The notes: generated from the sequence alone by a model not told the origin. DNA of 64,000 nucleotides from DASXMT01 sp963755985 (GCA_963755985.1 CAVWLO010000003.1:930001-994000); one strand, 5' to 3'; positions 1 to 9,227 are shown, counted from the stretch's first letter. A program made the numbers and translations.

Positions 1-478
1 CGCGGTCGCACTCCTCGATGAGCACATTGATCATCCTCTCCAGGCCCAGACGCTGTCCGTCGCTGGGTGAGAAGATTCGGCGAACGCCGTAGGCCTCGAG
101 CTCGGCGATCTCCGAGGGCACGATGACGCCGCCGCCGCCGCCGTAGACGGCGATGTCACCTCGCCCTTCGGCTCGGAGCCGATCGACCAGGTACTTGAAG
201 TACTCGATGTGGCCGCCCTGGTATGAGCTGATGGCCACCCCTTGGACATCCTCGGCGAGCGCCGTGGCCACCACTTCGTCGACCGAGCGGTTGTGGCCGA
301 GGTGGACGACCTCGGCTCCTTGGGCCTGCAGCAGCCGGCGCATGATGTTGATGGCCGCATCGTGGCCGTCGAACAGGCTGGCCGCAGTGATGAACCGCAC
401 CGGGTGCGTGGGACGGTACAGGGGGGCATTCCCATCGACGCGGCCGAAGGCCGTCACGGCTTGATTGGAGGGGCTCAT
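1..478 (-). CDS. icmF: Fused isobutyryl-CoA mutase IcmF, N-terminal cobalamin-binding part (runs off the window)
   Basis: The first 159 residues of a B12-dependent acyl-CoA mutase are visible; the chaperone GTPase and substrate domains lie beyond base 1. The cobalamin lower-ligand motif sits at residues 37-42 (DGHDAA, with His39 as the expected cobalt ligand), followed by the SSYQGGH segment (84-90) and a glycine-rich YGGGGGV loop (112-118). This order is typical of IcmF rather than of the separate methylmalonyl-CoA mutase small subunit. IcmF interconverts isobutyryl-CoA and n-butyryl-CoA (or related branched acyl-CoAs) in the cytosol. The ATG at 478 is the only reasonable start. The fatty-acyl/CoA genes upstream fit this role. 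Confidence 0.88.
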   Translation of the reverse strand, partial: MSPSNQAVTAFGRVDGNAPLYRPTHPVRFITAASLFDGHDAAINIMRRLLQAQGAEVVHLGHNRSVDEVVATALAEDVQGVAISSYQGGHIEYFKYLVDRLRAEGRGDIAVYGGGGGVIVPSEIAELEAYGVRRIFSPSDGQRLGLERMINVLIEECDR

Positions 479-589
479 CCCCCCACGATAGTTGTACGTC
501 CTACTAAATGTCTACGGCCCCCATGTCCGAGCCCCGAACGTCACGGTCCCGTCCTTCCGTCTGCACAGCTCCCGGCCTGGGGACCACCA

Positions 590-692
590 CTGGGCTGCCT
601 CGACTGGGCTCTCCTTACCGGGCTGGAACGACTTTACCGGGCTGGATCGGTCCAGGCTGCTCCGTGTACCGGGCTGCTCCACTTACCCGGCA
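590..692. repeat. Degenerate short repeat at the 3' end of the enoyl-CoA hydratase gene
   Basis: Four or five imperfect copies of a unit of about 17-18 bp built around taccgggctg occur here. The last copy runs into the stop codon of the hydratase gene at 683-685. Copies have diverged, so this looks like an old array. Confidence 0.5.
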
Positions 693-1738
693 GCTTCGAC
701 CGAGTCGACCAGGTGCCAGGCGAGCGCGGTGCTGGCGTCGATGGCCGAACCGGTGATGGCGAGGAATGCTGTGCGCTGGCGACCGATCCGGCGGGGAAGG
801 CTCACCGTGCCCCCGGCCCCGGGGATCAACCCCATGGCAACCTCCGGCAGCTGAAAGCTGGCGTCCGGTCTGGCCAGCACGTGGGCGGTGAAGGCCGGGA
901 GCTCGGTGCCGGCTCCGACGCACGCACCGTGCACGATGGCCGTCGTGCGGCTCGCGCACCGGGCCAGCCAGGGAGCCACGCTCCGGGTCGTCCGGATCAC
1001 GTGGGCGGCCACCGGGTCCGGCACCGATCCGAACTCCGACAGGTCGCCGCCGCTGCAAAACGACGGCCCCGCTCCGGCCAGCGAGATCGAGGTGATCGAG
1101 GGGTCGGCCAAAGCCGTTTGGAACATGATCACCAGCTCGTCGCGCATGGCGGCGTCGTAGGCGTTCCTGACCTCGGGCCGATTGAGGGTCAGCGACAGAG
1201 ACGGGCCCTCCCTGTGTCCCAGGACCGCCGGGCCGGGCACGTTGCGGTGGGCCATCGGTCCGCGCCGGATGATCCACCGTCGATGGTCGGGCCCGGATTG
1301 GAGCATCGAGTACACGAACGACTCCGATACCAGTGCATCGTTCATTGAGATGCCACCGCTGAACCGCAGGAGTTGGACCAGGGCGATAGCGGGAGCGGGG
1401 CCCTGCTCGACGGCGTGGTCCACCCGGGCGAGCTCGCCTTCGATGTCGGGGCATCCGACCCACGGTCGCGGCGGGTGTTCCTCTTCAGCCAACAAGATGT
1501 CGAAGTCGGGCGGTGCGGAGAGGTCGGTCCCGGCCCGGGCCACACCCACAGTCACGCAGGGTGCCGAGCGGACTGCGTCCGCCGCCGCGGCCAACATCGG
1601 GTCGTCATCGGCGGCCACGGCCAGCACCGGCCGCTCGCCGAACGGCCCCACGGCCTCGGGAGCCAGACCGCCTTCGACCAGCCGAAGGACGTCGGCGGCG
1701 AACAGGATGCCCTTGGCCTCGCGTGGGGAGCTGGTCAC
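683..1738 (-). CDS. Enoyl-CoA hydratase/isomerase family protein with N-terminal extension
   Basis: This 351-residue protein has a crotonase fold in its C-terminal two thirds (about residues 160-340). The oxyanion-hole segments are recognisable: SFCSGGDLSEFG, and the GACVGAGTELPAF stretch where the family usually has GGG. The family hydrates or isomerises enoyl-CoA thioesters. About 130 N-terminal residues do not belong to the crotonase core and resemble the extra N-domain seen in some actinobacterial hydratases. It is the last gene of a minus-strand run behind the CoA transferase and amidohydrolase genes, 25 bp after the amidohydrolase stop. The precise substrate cannot be told from sequence. 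Confidence 0.75.
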   Translation of the reverse strand: MTSSPREAKGILFAADVLRLVEGGLAPEAVGPFGERPVLAVAADDDPMLAAAADAVRSAPCVTVGVARAGTDLSAPPDFDILLAEEEHPPRPWVGCPDIEGELARVDHAVEQGPAPAIALVQLLRFSGGISMNDALVSESFVYSMLQSGPDHRRWIIRRGPMAHRNVPGPAVLGHREGPSLSLTLNRPEVRNAYDAAMRDELVIMFQTALADPSITSISLAGAGPSFCSGGDLSEFGSVPDPVAAHVIRTTRSVAPWLARCASRTTAIVHGACVGAGTELPAFTAHVLARPDASFQLPEVAMGLIPGAGGTVSLPRRIGRQRTAFLAITGSAIDASTALAWHLVDSVEAAG

Positions 1739-1763
1739 CTCGACAACGTACTGTCGGGGCCGT

Positions 1764-3327
1764 TCACGGCGCGGCTCGGTACAGCACCCGCCCGCCCTTG
1801 ATGGTGGCCCTGACCAGCTGGCTGCTCAACTGGGTGCGGGCACGGCTCCACGGAAGGGCCAACAGGCAGAGGTCGGCGGGGCTCCCGGTCGAGACGGTGC
1901 GGGCGGGGCCGCCGGGGTCGTCCGGACGGCCCAGGAACAGGGCCAGCGCCCGCTCGGGCGTCAACCGCTCGTCGGCCCCGATCACGGCCCCGAGGGCTGT
2001 CCGTCTCGAGACGGCATCGGCGACGGCACGCCAGGGGTCCGGTGGCCCGAAGGGGGCGTCGGTGCTCCCGGCCACGGGGACCCCGGCCACGTCCCAGGCC
2101 CGGAGCCGGTACAGCCACCGGCGGTCGGCCCGGTCGACCTCCCGGCGGTACCGGTCGCCGTGCTCGCCGATGAACCCGGGTTGGGTCACCACGGTGACCG
2201 CCAGCGGGCGCAGGAGCTCCACCACGTCCGGTGGGGCAACGCTGGCATGCTCGATGCGATGCGGGCCCCCCGCCCGACATGGACAGGGCGGTGGCCGCGA
2301 GCACCAGGCTCTCGCGGGTCACCGCGTGCAGCGCCACGCCTCGCCGTCCGGCTGACCGAATTGAGTCGACCAGGTCGTCGAGCCCGGGGAGCTGGCGATC
2401 CTCGAGCACTACCTTCAGGGCGCCAGTCGTGACCGCGCCCCGGTGGCGGCCCGGCAGGGCGCCGCCCAGAACGAGCACGGACTGCCCGAGCTCGCCGCTG
2501 TTCACGGCAGCCTCGAATGCGGCCAGCTCATCGGGCCCGTTGGACGCGGTGGCGTCGGTCACCCCGGTGACGCCATAGCGGGACAGTTGCTCGCTGATGC
2601 TGGCCAGGGACGGAGGGTCATCCCTCGCCCGCAGGCGGATGAGATCGTCGGCACCGTAGAGCACCCCGGTTGGGCGCCCATCTGCGCCGATCTCCACGCC
2701 ACCCACACCACCCACGCCCCCTGCACCCCCTGTGTCCTCGGCACCCCCGGCCCCCGTCCTCCCCGTTGGTCCGTCGGCCAACCCCAGCGCCTCGAGACCA
2801 CTCCGGTTCACCACCCACTGGTGACCGCTGCGATGCTGGATCCGCACCGGTCGCCGGCGGTGCCCTCCCAACAGGTCGTCGACCACGTCCGCGGTGAGCG
2901 GACCGGCTACGGACTCGTCGTACCCGTACCCCCGGAGCCAGGTGGATGGGGCCGCGCCGGGGATGGGGCCGCTCAGAGCCGCGGCCAGCGCCCGGGCCAG
3001 GGAAGGCCGGTCGTGCACTGTCGGAGGCCCGCACGACACGGACCGGTCCCGAGCGGCCAGGCTGAACAAGTGGGTGTGGTGGTCGTGCAGGCCGGGGAGG
3101 AGCGCCCCACCGCGGCCGTCGAGGACAGCGTTCTTGGCCTCCCTCGTCGGCCCCATCGTCCCGGCGTCCGCCGTGTCCTCCGCCGCGATCCGGCCCTGTT
3201 CGATGTGGACGATCCGGCCCTGTTCGATGTGGACAGTGCAGCCGGGGCGCCCGTCCACCTCGACGTCCACCACCGTGAGGCCGCTGACCGGCCCGCTGTC
3301 TAGGTCCTGCTGCTTGGGTTCGTTCAC
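1764..3327 (-). pseudogene. Amidohydrolase family 3 (YtcJ-like) gene interrupted by a frameshift
   Basis: The N-terminal part (from the ATG at 3327) has the metal-binding segment LLPGLHDHHTHL. A second frame (1764-2225) carries the C-terminal family blocks: TVVTQPGFIGEHG, GSTDAPFGPPDPW, the PERALALF helix and GSPADL. The two frames join if one base is removed from the C6 run at 2266-2271, giving the expected RIEHASVAPPDVV strand. Either a sequencing slip or a real inactivating insertion explains this. The start overlaps the CoA-transferase stop by 4 bp (ATGA), so the genes are translationally coupled. A Gly-rich insert at about residues 195-215 (GGVGGVGG) reflects a small internal repeat. YtcJ-like enzymes hydrolyse cyclic amides or carbamates; the substrate is unknown. 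Confidence 0.72.
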
Positions 3328-4985
3328 AGGTCGGCCAGGACGGAACCGGTGTCTGCCCCGAGCGCCGCCGCCGTCCGAGTGGGTGTCCTGCTTCTCGGCG
3401 GCGCCACCGGTCCGGTGTCGGACGGCAACTCGGCGCGAGAGTGGGTCAAGGTGTGGCCGACCACCTCGCGCATGGCGATGTCGACCGTCCCCCCGGTGCC
3501 ACCGACGACGGCAGCCAGCGCGGCCACGGCGGCGTGGAGCCCGGTGACCGGGTCGGCGGCGGCGTCCGCGCAGAACTGGGGAGCGCCTGCCTCATGCTCG
3601 CGGGCGACGAGGCCGGCGCCTGCCGCCGCGTCGTCGCCCAGCGCGGCCCGGTTCCGCCACGGTCCGGCCCGTCCGTAGCCGGTGATGCTGATCCACGCCT
3701 GGTGAGGGGAGGGGTGGATCCCGAGCTGCTCGAGCGCCCGAGGCCTCGACGACTCGATCACCACGTCGGCTGACCTGATGAGCGCCGGAAAGGGACCAGT
3801 GGCCGCCACGGCCACTACCACGCTCTCCTTCCCTCCATGGAGGAGGTCGAAGAACCGCTGGGGGCCTCCGCGGGAAGGGTCGGGCCGCCGGGGGTCCTCG
3901 ACCTTGACCACCCGACATCCGGCCGCAACCAGCAGGGAGCCCGCCAGCGGTCCGGCCCAGAGGGCCGACAGGTCCACGACCAGGGGTCGCCGCTCGGATC
4001 GGGTTCGGCTCGGGCTCAGCCGGTCGAGGTCGGTCAGGGCACGCGGTGGGGGACGCCACGACGGTGCGCCCTCGTACAGCCACGGCGCCGGGGGCCACTG
4101 CTGGCCCCGGGCCCTGAACTGCTCATCGTCGTGGTCAGGGCCGCCCACCACGGCTACCGGGATGCCCAGCAGCTGCGCCCGCTCGGCCAGGGCGGGTGCC
4201 GATCCCGCCGCGGCCCCGGCCGCCACTGCGGTCCAGGGGTCGGCCGGGACCGGTGCGCCCAGCCAGGCCGGAAGCAGGTCGACGTCGGAGTCCCGGCTCA
4301 AGCTCACGGCCAGCCAGCCGTCGTTCGTGGCCATCATGCGACAAGCTCCCCCATTGGAGATGGTGCCGTTTCGGTGATGCCCGAAGATGGCGGCCCGCTC
4401 GCCGAGCAGGGCAGACCCGTCGAGGGCGAGCGGTGTGCCCTTGGCCGCGGCGAGGAGGCGGAAGGCGACCGCGGCGCCGTCGAGGCAGGTGGCCACGTCG
4501 CCCGGGGCGAGGAGAGGGGGTCCGTCTGCCCTGCCGGTCAGGGCCATCGCGCCCGAGGCGGCCCATGCTCTGGCCGGAGTCGGGCAGGGAGCAACGCGGA
4601 CAACCGGAAACGAGGCGCTCCGGATGGTCCCTGTCGGGTCCACTGCAGCGGCAAACGGCAGCCCGGATAGCGTCTCTTCGGCCGTCTCCCCTGTGAACAG
4701 GGCCTTTCCCGCATCGAGACCCCAGGATTGGCTCGGCGCCAGTTTCCGGACCGATTCGGGAACTGGGCCTCGCCCATGAGCCCTTCCCGAAAAGGGGCCC
4801 GGCAACCGGCCCTTGGCCGGCGCCGGCACCCGGACCACATCGGCACCGAGCAGCGCCAGGAGGTGGCCGGCGTAGGCGCAAGCGAAGTCCTCACCGACCT
4901 CCAGGAACCGGATCCCGGCGAGGGGCAGCGTTTCGGCCCGGTGGGCGCCCGGACGGGGGGTGGCCGGGCCGCAGTACAGGGACAT
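3324..4985 (-). CDS. CoA transferase family III (CaiB/BaiF), two-domain
   Basis: This 553-residue protein is made of two CaiB-like halves. The first begins near residue 23 (LAGIRFLEVGEDFACAYAGHLL) and the second near residue 334 (VVDLSALWAGPLAGSLL), the latter with the nucleotide-contact segment VVKVEDPRRPDPSRGG. The GDDAAAGAG stretch at 450-458 matches the catalytic-Asp neighbourhood of the family. Family members move CoA between carboxylic acids to activate a substrate for beta-oxidation-like breakdown. It is the first gene of the operon that continues into the amidohydrolase and enoyl-CoA hydratase, and is divergent from the cupin/P450 pair. The tandem arrangement is known in actinobacteria. 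Confidence 0.8.
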   Translation of the reverse strand: MSLYCGPATPRPGAHRAETLPLAGIRFLEVGEDFACAYAGHLLALLGADVVRVPAPAKGRLPGPFSGRAHGRGPVPESVRKLAPSQSWGLDAGKALFTGETAEETLSGLPFAAAVDPTGTIRSASFPVVRVAPCPTPARAWAASGAMALTGRADGPPLLAPGDVATCLDGAAVAFRLLAAAKGTPLALDGSALLGERAAIFGHHRNGTISNGGACRMMATNDGWLAVSLSRDSDVDLLPAWLGAPVPADPWTAVAAGAAAGSAPALAERAQLLGIPVAVVGGPDHDDEQFRARGQQWPPAPWLYEGAPSWRPPPRALTDLDRLSPSRTRSERRPLVVDLSALWAGPLAGSLLVAAGCRVVKVEDPRRPDPSRGGPQRFFDLLHGGKESVVVAVAATGPFPALIRSADVVIESSRPRALEQLGIHPSPHQAWISITGYGRAGPWRNRAALGDDAAAGAGLVAREHEAGAPQFCADAAADPVTGLHAAVAALAAVVGGTGGTVDIAMREVVGHTLTHSRAELPSDTGPVAPPRSRTPTRTAAALGADTGSVLADL

Positions 4986-5132
4986 TGCGCCAACGCTAGA
5001 TAAGTTTCACCGGCGCATCGGCCGGCGCTCCGAAAATCCCACACGGGCGCCGCCTCGTCGCGCCCCACCTCGGGGTCATAGGGTAATGCGGAGAGCTTCG
5101 CGGCGACGAACGCCGAGCCAACGAGGAGGGCC

Positions 5133-5591
5133 ATGACAACGACCGAGTCCATTCCGAGCGCCGTGCACATCGGTGCATCCGACCTGCCCTTCGTCGACAT
5201 CGGCGACGGCAGCAAGTTGAAGGTGATCCAGGTGAAGGAGGAGGAGGGCCTGTGGATCGTGGAGAACATCTTCCAGGCCGGCTACGAGGTCCAGACCCAC
5301 CGTCACACAGGGCCGGTCTACGCGTACACCGTCTCGGGCGCGTGGAAGTACAAGGAATACGACTACGTCAACCGGGCGGGCTCGTTCCTCTACGAGCCGG
5401 CCGGCTCAGTGCACACCCTCCAGTGCGTCGAGGACCAAACCCAGGTCTGGTTCCAGATGTACGGGGCCAACCTCAACCTGGATGCCAGCGGGAACGTCGA
5501 GAGCGTCTTCGACGGCCCTGGGTCCCTGGCCGCCTACTACGCGCTGTGTGAGGCCGAAGGACTCCCCCGGCCCAACGTTCTCGCCAGCTGA
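5133..5591 (+). CDS. Cupin, 2,4'-dihydroxyacetophenone dioxygenase family protein
   Basis: This 152-residue single-domain cupin has likely metal ligands at His56 and His58 (THRHTGPVYAYTVSG) and His94 (PAGSVHTL), the normal cupin pattern. The sequence pattern is that of the DAD family, which cleaves aryl ketones using iron and O2. Its stop overlaps the P450 start by one base (TGATG), so the two are probably made together. The ATG at 5133 is preceded by a gaggag-type ribosome site. The shared promoter region with the divergent CoA transferase is only 147 bp. The substrate is inferred only from family membership. Confidence 0.75.
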   Translation: MTTTESIPSAVHIGASDLPFVDIGDGSKLKVIQVKEEEGLWIVENIFQAGYEVQTHRHTGPVYAYTVSGAWKYKEYDYVNRAGSFLYEPAGSVHTLQCVEDQTQVWFQMYGANLNLDASGNVESVFDGPGSLAAYYALCEAEGLPRPNVLAS

Positions 5592-6787
5592 TGCCGACGG
5601 CGATCGACCTGTCCGACCCTGACACCTTCGTCGGGGGCGTCCCCCACGAGGCATTGACCGAGCTCCGGCGGACCCAGCCCGTCTACTTCCAGGAGATGAA
5701 GGACGACTCGGGGTTCTGGGCCCTGTTGCGGCACGCCGACGTGGTCCATGCCGCCCGGAACCCGAACCTGTTCTCGGCCAGCGAGGGAGGCGTGGTCATC
5801 GAGACCCTGGCTCCGGAACAGGTCGAGCAGATGCGAGGGATGCTCCTGGCCATGGACCCGCCCCGGCACCTCGACTACCGGCGTCCCATGGCCGAGCACT
5901 TCCGGCGCCGGGTGATCGAGGACATGGCCAACCAGATCCGTGGGATCTGCCGTGATGTCGTGGCCGGCATCGACGACGGCGCCGAGGTCGAGTTCGTCCA
6001 CGGCGTGACCTCGGAGATTCCCTCCCGGGTCATCGGTCAGCTCATGGGCCTGCCCGAGGCTGACTGGCGGCGCATCCACGAGATGGCCGAGCGGAACACC
6101 AGCGGGCAGGATGCCGACTATGCCGGCGACGAGTCCAACGGAGCGACCATGGACATGGCCGTCTACGGCATGGAGCTGGCTGCCAGCCGGCGCACCGAGG
6201 AGCCGACCCCCGACCTGACCTCGATCATCCTCGGCACCGAGTTCGGCGGTCGCCTCATGGACGACATCGAGTTCGCCACCTTCTTCGTGCAGCTGGTGAC
6301 GGCGGGCAACGACACCACCAAGATCATGCTCTCGTCGGGCCTCTGGGCCCTGCTGCGCCATCCCGACCAGTTGCGCGAGCTCCGGGCCGATCCGAGTCTC
6401 ATTCCCGGCGCGCTGGAGGAGATCCTCCGGTGGGCCAACCCGCTGCACTACTTCCGGCGAACGGCTCTGGCCGACACGGTCGTCCGGGACGTGAAGATCT
6501 CTGCCGGTGAGAAAGTAGCCATGTACTACACCTCGGCCAATCGGGACGAGGAGCTGTTCGACGACTCCCAACGCTTCGACATCCATCGCCATCCCAATCC
6601 GCACCTGGCTTTCGGGATCGCCGAGCACTTCTGCCTCGGAGTCCACCTGGCCCGCTTGGAGGGGCGGGTATTCTTCGAGGAGCTGCTGGCCGCATTTTCC
6701 GACATCGAGCTGGCCGGCGAGCCGGTTCGGGTCCGGTCGAATCTGAACAACGGTTTGAAACGACTTCCCGTTCGGATGCACCACTGA
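5591..6787 (+). CDS. Cytochrome P450
   Basis: This is a complete 398-residue soluble bacterial P450. The I-helix oxygen-activation motif AGNDTT is at 238-243, the K-helix ExxR at 277-280 (EILR), and the heme-ligand loop FGIAEHFCLG at 341-350 with Cys348 as thiolate ligand. The usual glycine four residues into this loop is alanine (Ala344). The sequence is closest in feel to the actinobacterial CYP125/CYP142 and terpene-hydroxylase group. It hydroxylates a hydrophobic substrate with electrons from a ferredoxin, which is not encoded nearby. Coupled with the cupin gene upstream. Confidence 0.9.
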   Translation: MPTAIDLSDPDTFVGGVPHEALTELRRTQPVYFQEMKDDSGFWALLRHADVVHAARNPNLFSASEGGVVIETLAPEQVEQMRGMLLAMDPPRHLDYRRPMAEHFRRRVIEDMANQIRGICRDVVAGIDDGAEVEFVHGVTSEIPSRVIGQLMGLPEADWRRIHEMAERNTSGQDADYAGDESNGATMDMAVYGMELAASRRTEEPTPDLTSIILGTEFGGRLMDDIEFATFFVQLVTAGNDTTKIMLSSGLWALLRHPDQLRELRADPSLIPGALEEILRWANPLHYFRRTALADTVVRDVKISAGEKVAMYYTSANRDEELFDDSQRFDIHRHPNPHLAFGIAEHFCLGVHLARLEGRVFFEELLAAFSDIELAGEPVRVRSNLNNGLKRLPVRMHH

Positions 6788-6938
6788 TCGGCCCTTGGGC
6801 CGACGGTTGCGGCGCTGATCGGCCCGTCGGGCTGACCCGGTGCGGCGCTGATCGGCCCGTCGAGGTAACCGGGTGCGGCGCTGATCGGCACCAGGGCTGA
6901 GCCAGTGCGGCGCTGATCGGCACCAGCGCTGAGCCGAC
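6784..6938. repeat. Tandem array, unit about 33 bp, four copies plus a degenerate lead copy
   Basis: Each unit begins tgcggcgctgatcggc and is 32-33 bp long, at about 6808, 6841, 6874 and 6906. A degenerate lead copy (ctgatcggccc) starts inside the last codons of the P450 gene, so the P450 stop codon is part of the repeated sequence. Copies differ mainly in the second half of the unit. It fills the spacer before the next gene. Confidence 0.85.
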
Positions 6939-6975
6939 CGGGGCAGGTCGCCCGACTATGCCATAGGTTGACTCG

Positions 6976-7584
6976 ATGGGCATCTACGAGATCGAGGGTG
7001 TCGTCCCCGTGGTCCATCCCACCGCGTTCGTTCATCCCGAAGCCGTCCTCATCGGAGACGTCCTGATTGGTGGCGGCTGCTATGTGGGTCCGTTGGCCAG
7101 CCTGCGAGGCGACTTCGGCCGGGTGGTGGTGTCCGCCGGTGCCAACGTCCAGGACGGCTGTGTCCTGCACTGCTTTCCCGGCCGCGACGTGGTCCTCGAG
7201 CAAGACGTTCATGTCGGCCATGGGGCCGTCCTCCACGGTTGTCACGTTGGCCGGGGCGTGCTGGTCGGCATGAACAGCGTGGTCATGGACGGAGCCACGA
7301 TCGGCGACTTCTCGTTCGTTGGAGCGTGCTCGTTCGTGCGAGCGGAGACCGAGGTCCCAGCACGCCACCTGGTCGCCGGAAACCCGGCCCGCGTGCTTCG
7401 AGAGCTGAGCGACATCGAGCTGGCGTGGAAGGCCAACGGCACTGGCGTCTACCAGGACCTGGCTCGACGGTCTCGCGCCAGCATTCGTCCCGTCGTGCCC
7501 CGGTCCGCCCCGGAGGAGAACCGGCCCCGTCTCAGCACCGGCGAAGACGCCGCGGTGCCCCTCCGCGACTACCGGCGATCCTGA
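6976..7584 (+). CDS. Gamma-carbonic-anhydrase-like hexapeptide-repeat protein (PaaY/CaiE type)
   Basis: This 202-residue protein is a left-handed beta helix built of hexapeptide repeats (for example VHPEAVLIGDVLIGGGCYVGP and later VGHGAVLHGC), with potential metal-ligand histidines in GHGAVLHGCHVG. The PaaY/CaiE branch is usually found near CoA-dependent catabolism and may act as a thioesterase or carbonic anhydrase. About 40 C-terminal residues are Arg/Pro-rich and outside the fold. The ATG at 6976 follows the tandem array directly. Its stop region again carries ctgatcg repeats. Confidence 0.8.
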   Translation: MGIYEIEGVVPVVHPTAFVHPEAVLIGDVLIGGGCYVGPLASLRGDFGRVVVSAGANVQDGCVLHCFPGRDVVLEQDVHVGHGAVLHGCHVGRGVLVGMNSVVMDGATIGDFSFVGACSFVRAETEVPARHLVAGNPARVLRELSDIELAWKANGTGVYQDLARRSRASIRPVVPRSAPEENRPRLSTGEDAAVPLRDYRRS

Positions 7585-7656
7585 TCGCTGATCGGCCCGT
7601 GGCCGCCCGGGTGTTCAGCTCGTCTACCTCGGTTGGGCCCGGTGCCACCCTGGTGA

Positions 7657-8110
7657 TCAGCCCGTGCCCGCCCTGGTAGAGAGCCGGATCGCTCCGCCCA
7701 GGATCACGCTGGCGTAAAGGGCCAAGACTCCGAGGTACAGCGCGGCCATCGTGGTGTAGCTGCTCATCCCCCAGATGTTGTGGAGGGGCCTGCCCGCCTT
7801 GGGCGGTCAGGCCGTACCGGAAGAGGGCCAAGGCATGGGTGAGTGGGAGGACGATGGCTACGTCGGAGAGCCATCCGGGCAGGGAGGTGATGGGAAAGAG
7901 CGAGCCGGCGAAGAAGAAGGGGATGATGGCGATCGCCGGAATGACGCTGATGTACTCCTCGGCACTGGTGAGCCGCGTGGCCAGGATCTCAGCCAGGCCG
8001 TAGGTCACCACGACGAGCAGTACGGCAGCAGCGAGGAACCACAGCATGCGGGACGTGGTCTGATACTGGGCGCCTCGAAGGGCAGACACGGCGATGAGTT
8101 CGCCGGACAT
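7657..8110 (-). pseudogene. Remnant of an ABC-2 type transporter permease (5' truncated and frameshifted)
   Basis: The frame from 8110 encodes the last membrane segments of an ABC-2 permease of DrrB/NodJ type: SRMLWFLAAAVLLVVVTYG, then FFFAGSLFPITSLPGWL and PLTHALALFRYGLT. At about 7801-7803 (a GGG run) the frame breaks; removing one base restores HNIWGMSSYTTMAALYLGV and a normal end at 7657. The first half of the protein (about 120 residues) is absent because the neighbouring oxidoreductase gene ends at 8134. No partner ATPase is adjacent. This is a decaying gene rather than a start-site error. Confidence 0.65.
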
Positions 8111-8133
8111 CGGCTGCGCCCGGCGACGCGTAC

Positions 8134-9072
8134 CTAGCGGCGACCCACTGCCTGCCGGAAGACGGACACCATCTCGGCAAGAGCGTCGGCGGTCGCACCC
8201 GGCTCGAGGGTGATGGAGACCGGGGCCCGGAAGTCGGTGATTCCGGCCTCGGCCAAGGCCGGGACTCCCTCCATGGTGCGATCGAGATCCATTGAACCGT
8301 CCGGTCCCTTCACGACCGGAAGCCGCCCCTGCACCTGGAACCCGGTGGCGTCCCGGCCGGCGGCTTCGAGCGCCTCACGCACCCGGACGATGCCGGTCGT
8401 GGGATCCCCGGCGATGGGTCCCCAGGGAATCCATCCGTCGCCAAAACGGGCCAGTCGCTCGATGACGCGGTCGTTGAGCGTCCCGCTCACCCAGATGGGC
8501 ACGCCGCCTGGCTGCAGTGGCTTGGGCATGGCATGGATGCCTTCGAACCGGAGCCCGTCGCCGTCGAAGTCAGCCCGCTCCCGGCGCCACAGAGCCTGAC
8601 AGACGGCCAGGGTCTGGTTGAGCAGCCGACCCCGACCCTCGAAGCTCAGCCCGGCGGCGTCGTACTCCTCTCGCTGCCATCCCACCCCGACCCCGAGGTC
8701 GAGCCGGCCTCCGGAGAGCACGTCCAGGGTGGCCGCGGCCTTGGCCAGGACTGCTGGCCGGCGAAGGGCGGCTTGGAGGATCCCGGTGGCCAGACGAGCG
8801 TGGGAGGTCACCCCTGCGACGACCGACAGCAGGGTGAGCGGCTCGAGCCACATGCCGTCGGGCCCGGTGGGTTGTCTCCCGCCTTCGATCCCGCCCACCC
8901 TGGCGTCTCCGTAAGCCTCGAGGTTCTCGCCGAACACCACGTGGTCGCTCACGGCCAGGCGGTCGACCCCGGCCTCGTCGGCGGCCCGGGCCCCGTCGAG
9001 GAGCGGCTGCCAGCTGCCCGGATCGGAGGCGGAGAAATTGATGAGCATGACGGACAGCTGCGGGTACGGCAT
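8134..9072 (-). CDS. LLM-class (luciferase-like) F420-dependent oxidoreductase
   Basis: This TIM-barrel flavin/F420 enzyme has about 312 residues from the ATG at 9072 (MPYPQLSVMLINFS). Typical blocks are VDRLAVSDHVVFGEN, VVAGVTSHARLATGIL, the LDVLSGGRLDLGVGVGWQ strand and FGDGWIPWGP. The family transfers hydride from F420H2 or reduces FMN; it is close to the Rv2161c-type proteins. Upstream in-frame codons reach 9282 but lie in a tandem repeat and the intron start, so the 9072 start is preferred. Confidence 0.82.
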   Translation of the reverse strand: MPYPQLSVMLINFSASDPGSWQPLLDGARAADEAGVDRLAVSDHVVFGENLEAYGDARVGGIEGGRQPTGPDGMWLEPLTLLSVVAGVTSHARLATGILQAALRRPAVLAKAAATLDVLSGGRLDLGVGVGWQREEYDAAGLSFEGRGRLLNQTLAVCQALWRRERADFDGDGLRFEGIHAMPKPLQPGGVPIWVSGTLNDRVIERLARFGDGWIPWGPIAGDPTTGIVRVREALEAAGRDATGFQVQGRLPVVKGPDGSMDLDRTMEGVPALAEAGITDFRAPVSITLEPGATADALAEMVSVFRQAVGRR

Positions 9073-9167
9073 GAGCTTGGTCGAATCTCCCGTTTGCGAT
9101 CGGCGACGGTCGTGGCGCGACGTGATGGCGACGGGGCCAAGCATCTGCCACCGGGCGACGGCTGTCA

Positions 9168-9227
9168 ATCGAGCTCCCGCCCCGATCGAGCTCCCGCCTC
9201 GATCGAGTGCCCGCCCCGATCGAGTGG
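9168..9227. repeat. Tandem array, 17-bp unit, about 3.5 copies
   Basis: The unit is atcgagctcccgccccg, at 9168, 9185 and 9202 with a partial fourth copy at 9219. It lies just upstream of the group II intron and forms the remains of the original spacer before the NTF2-like gene. Confidence 0.8.

Noticed and set aside
5537..6784. A 415-codon minus-strand frame
   Set aside because: It is antisense to the P450, whose motifs are complete.
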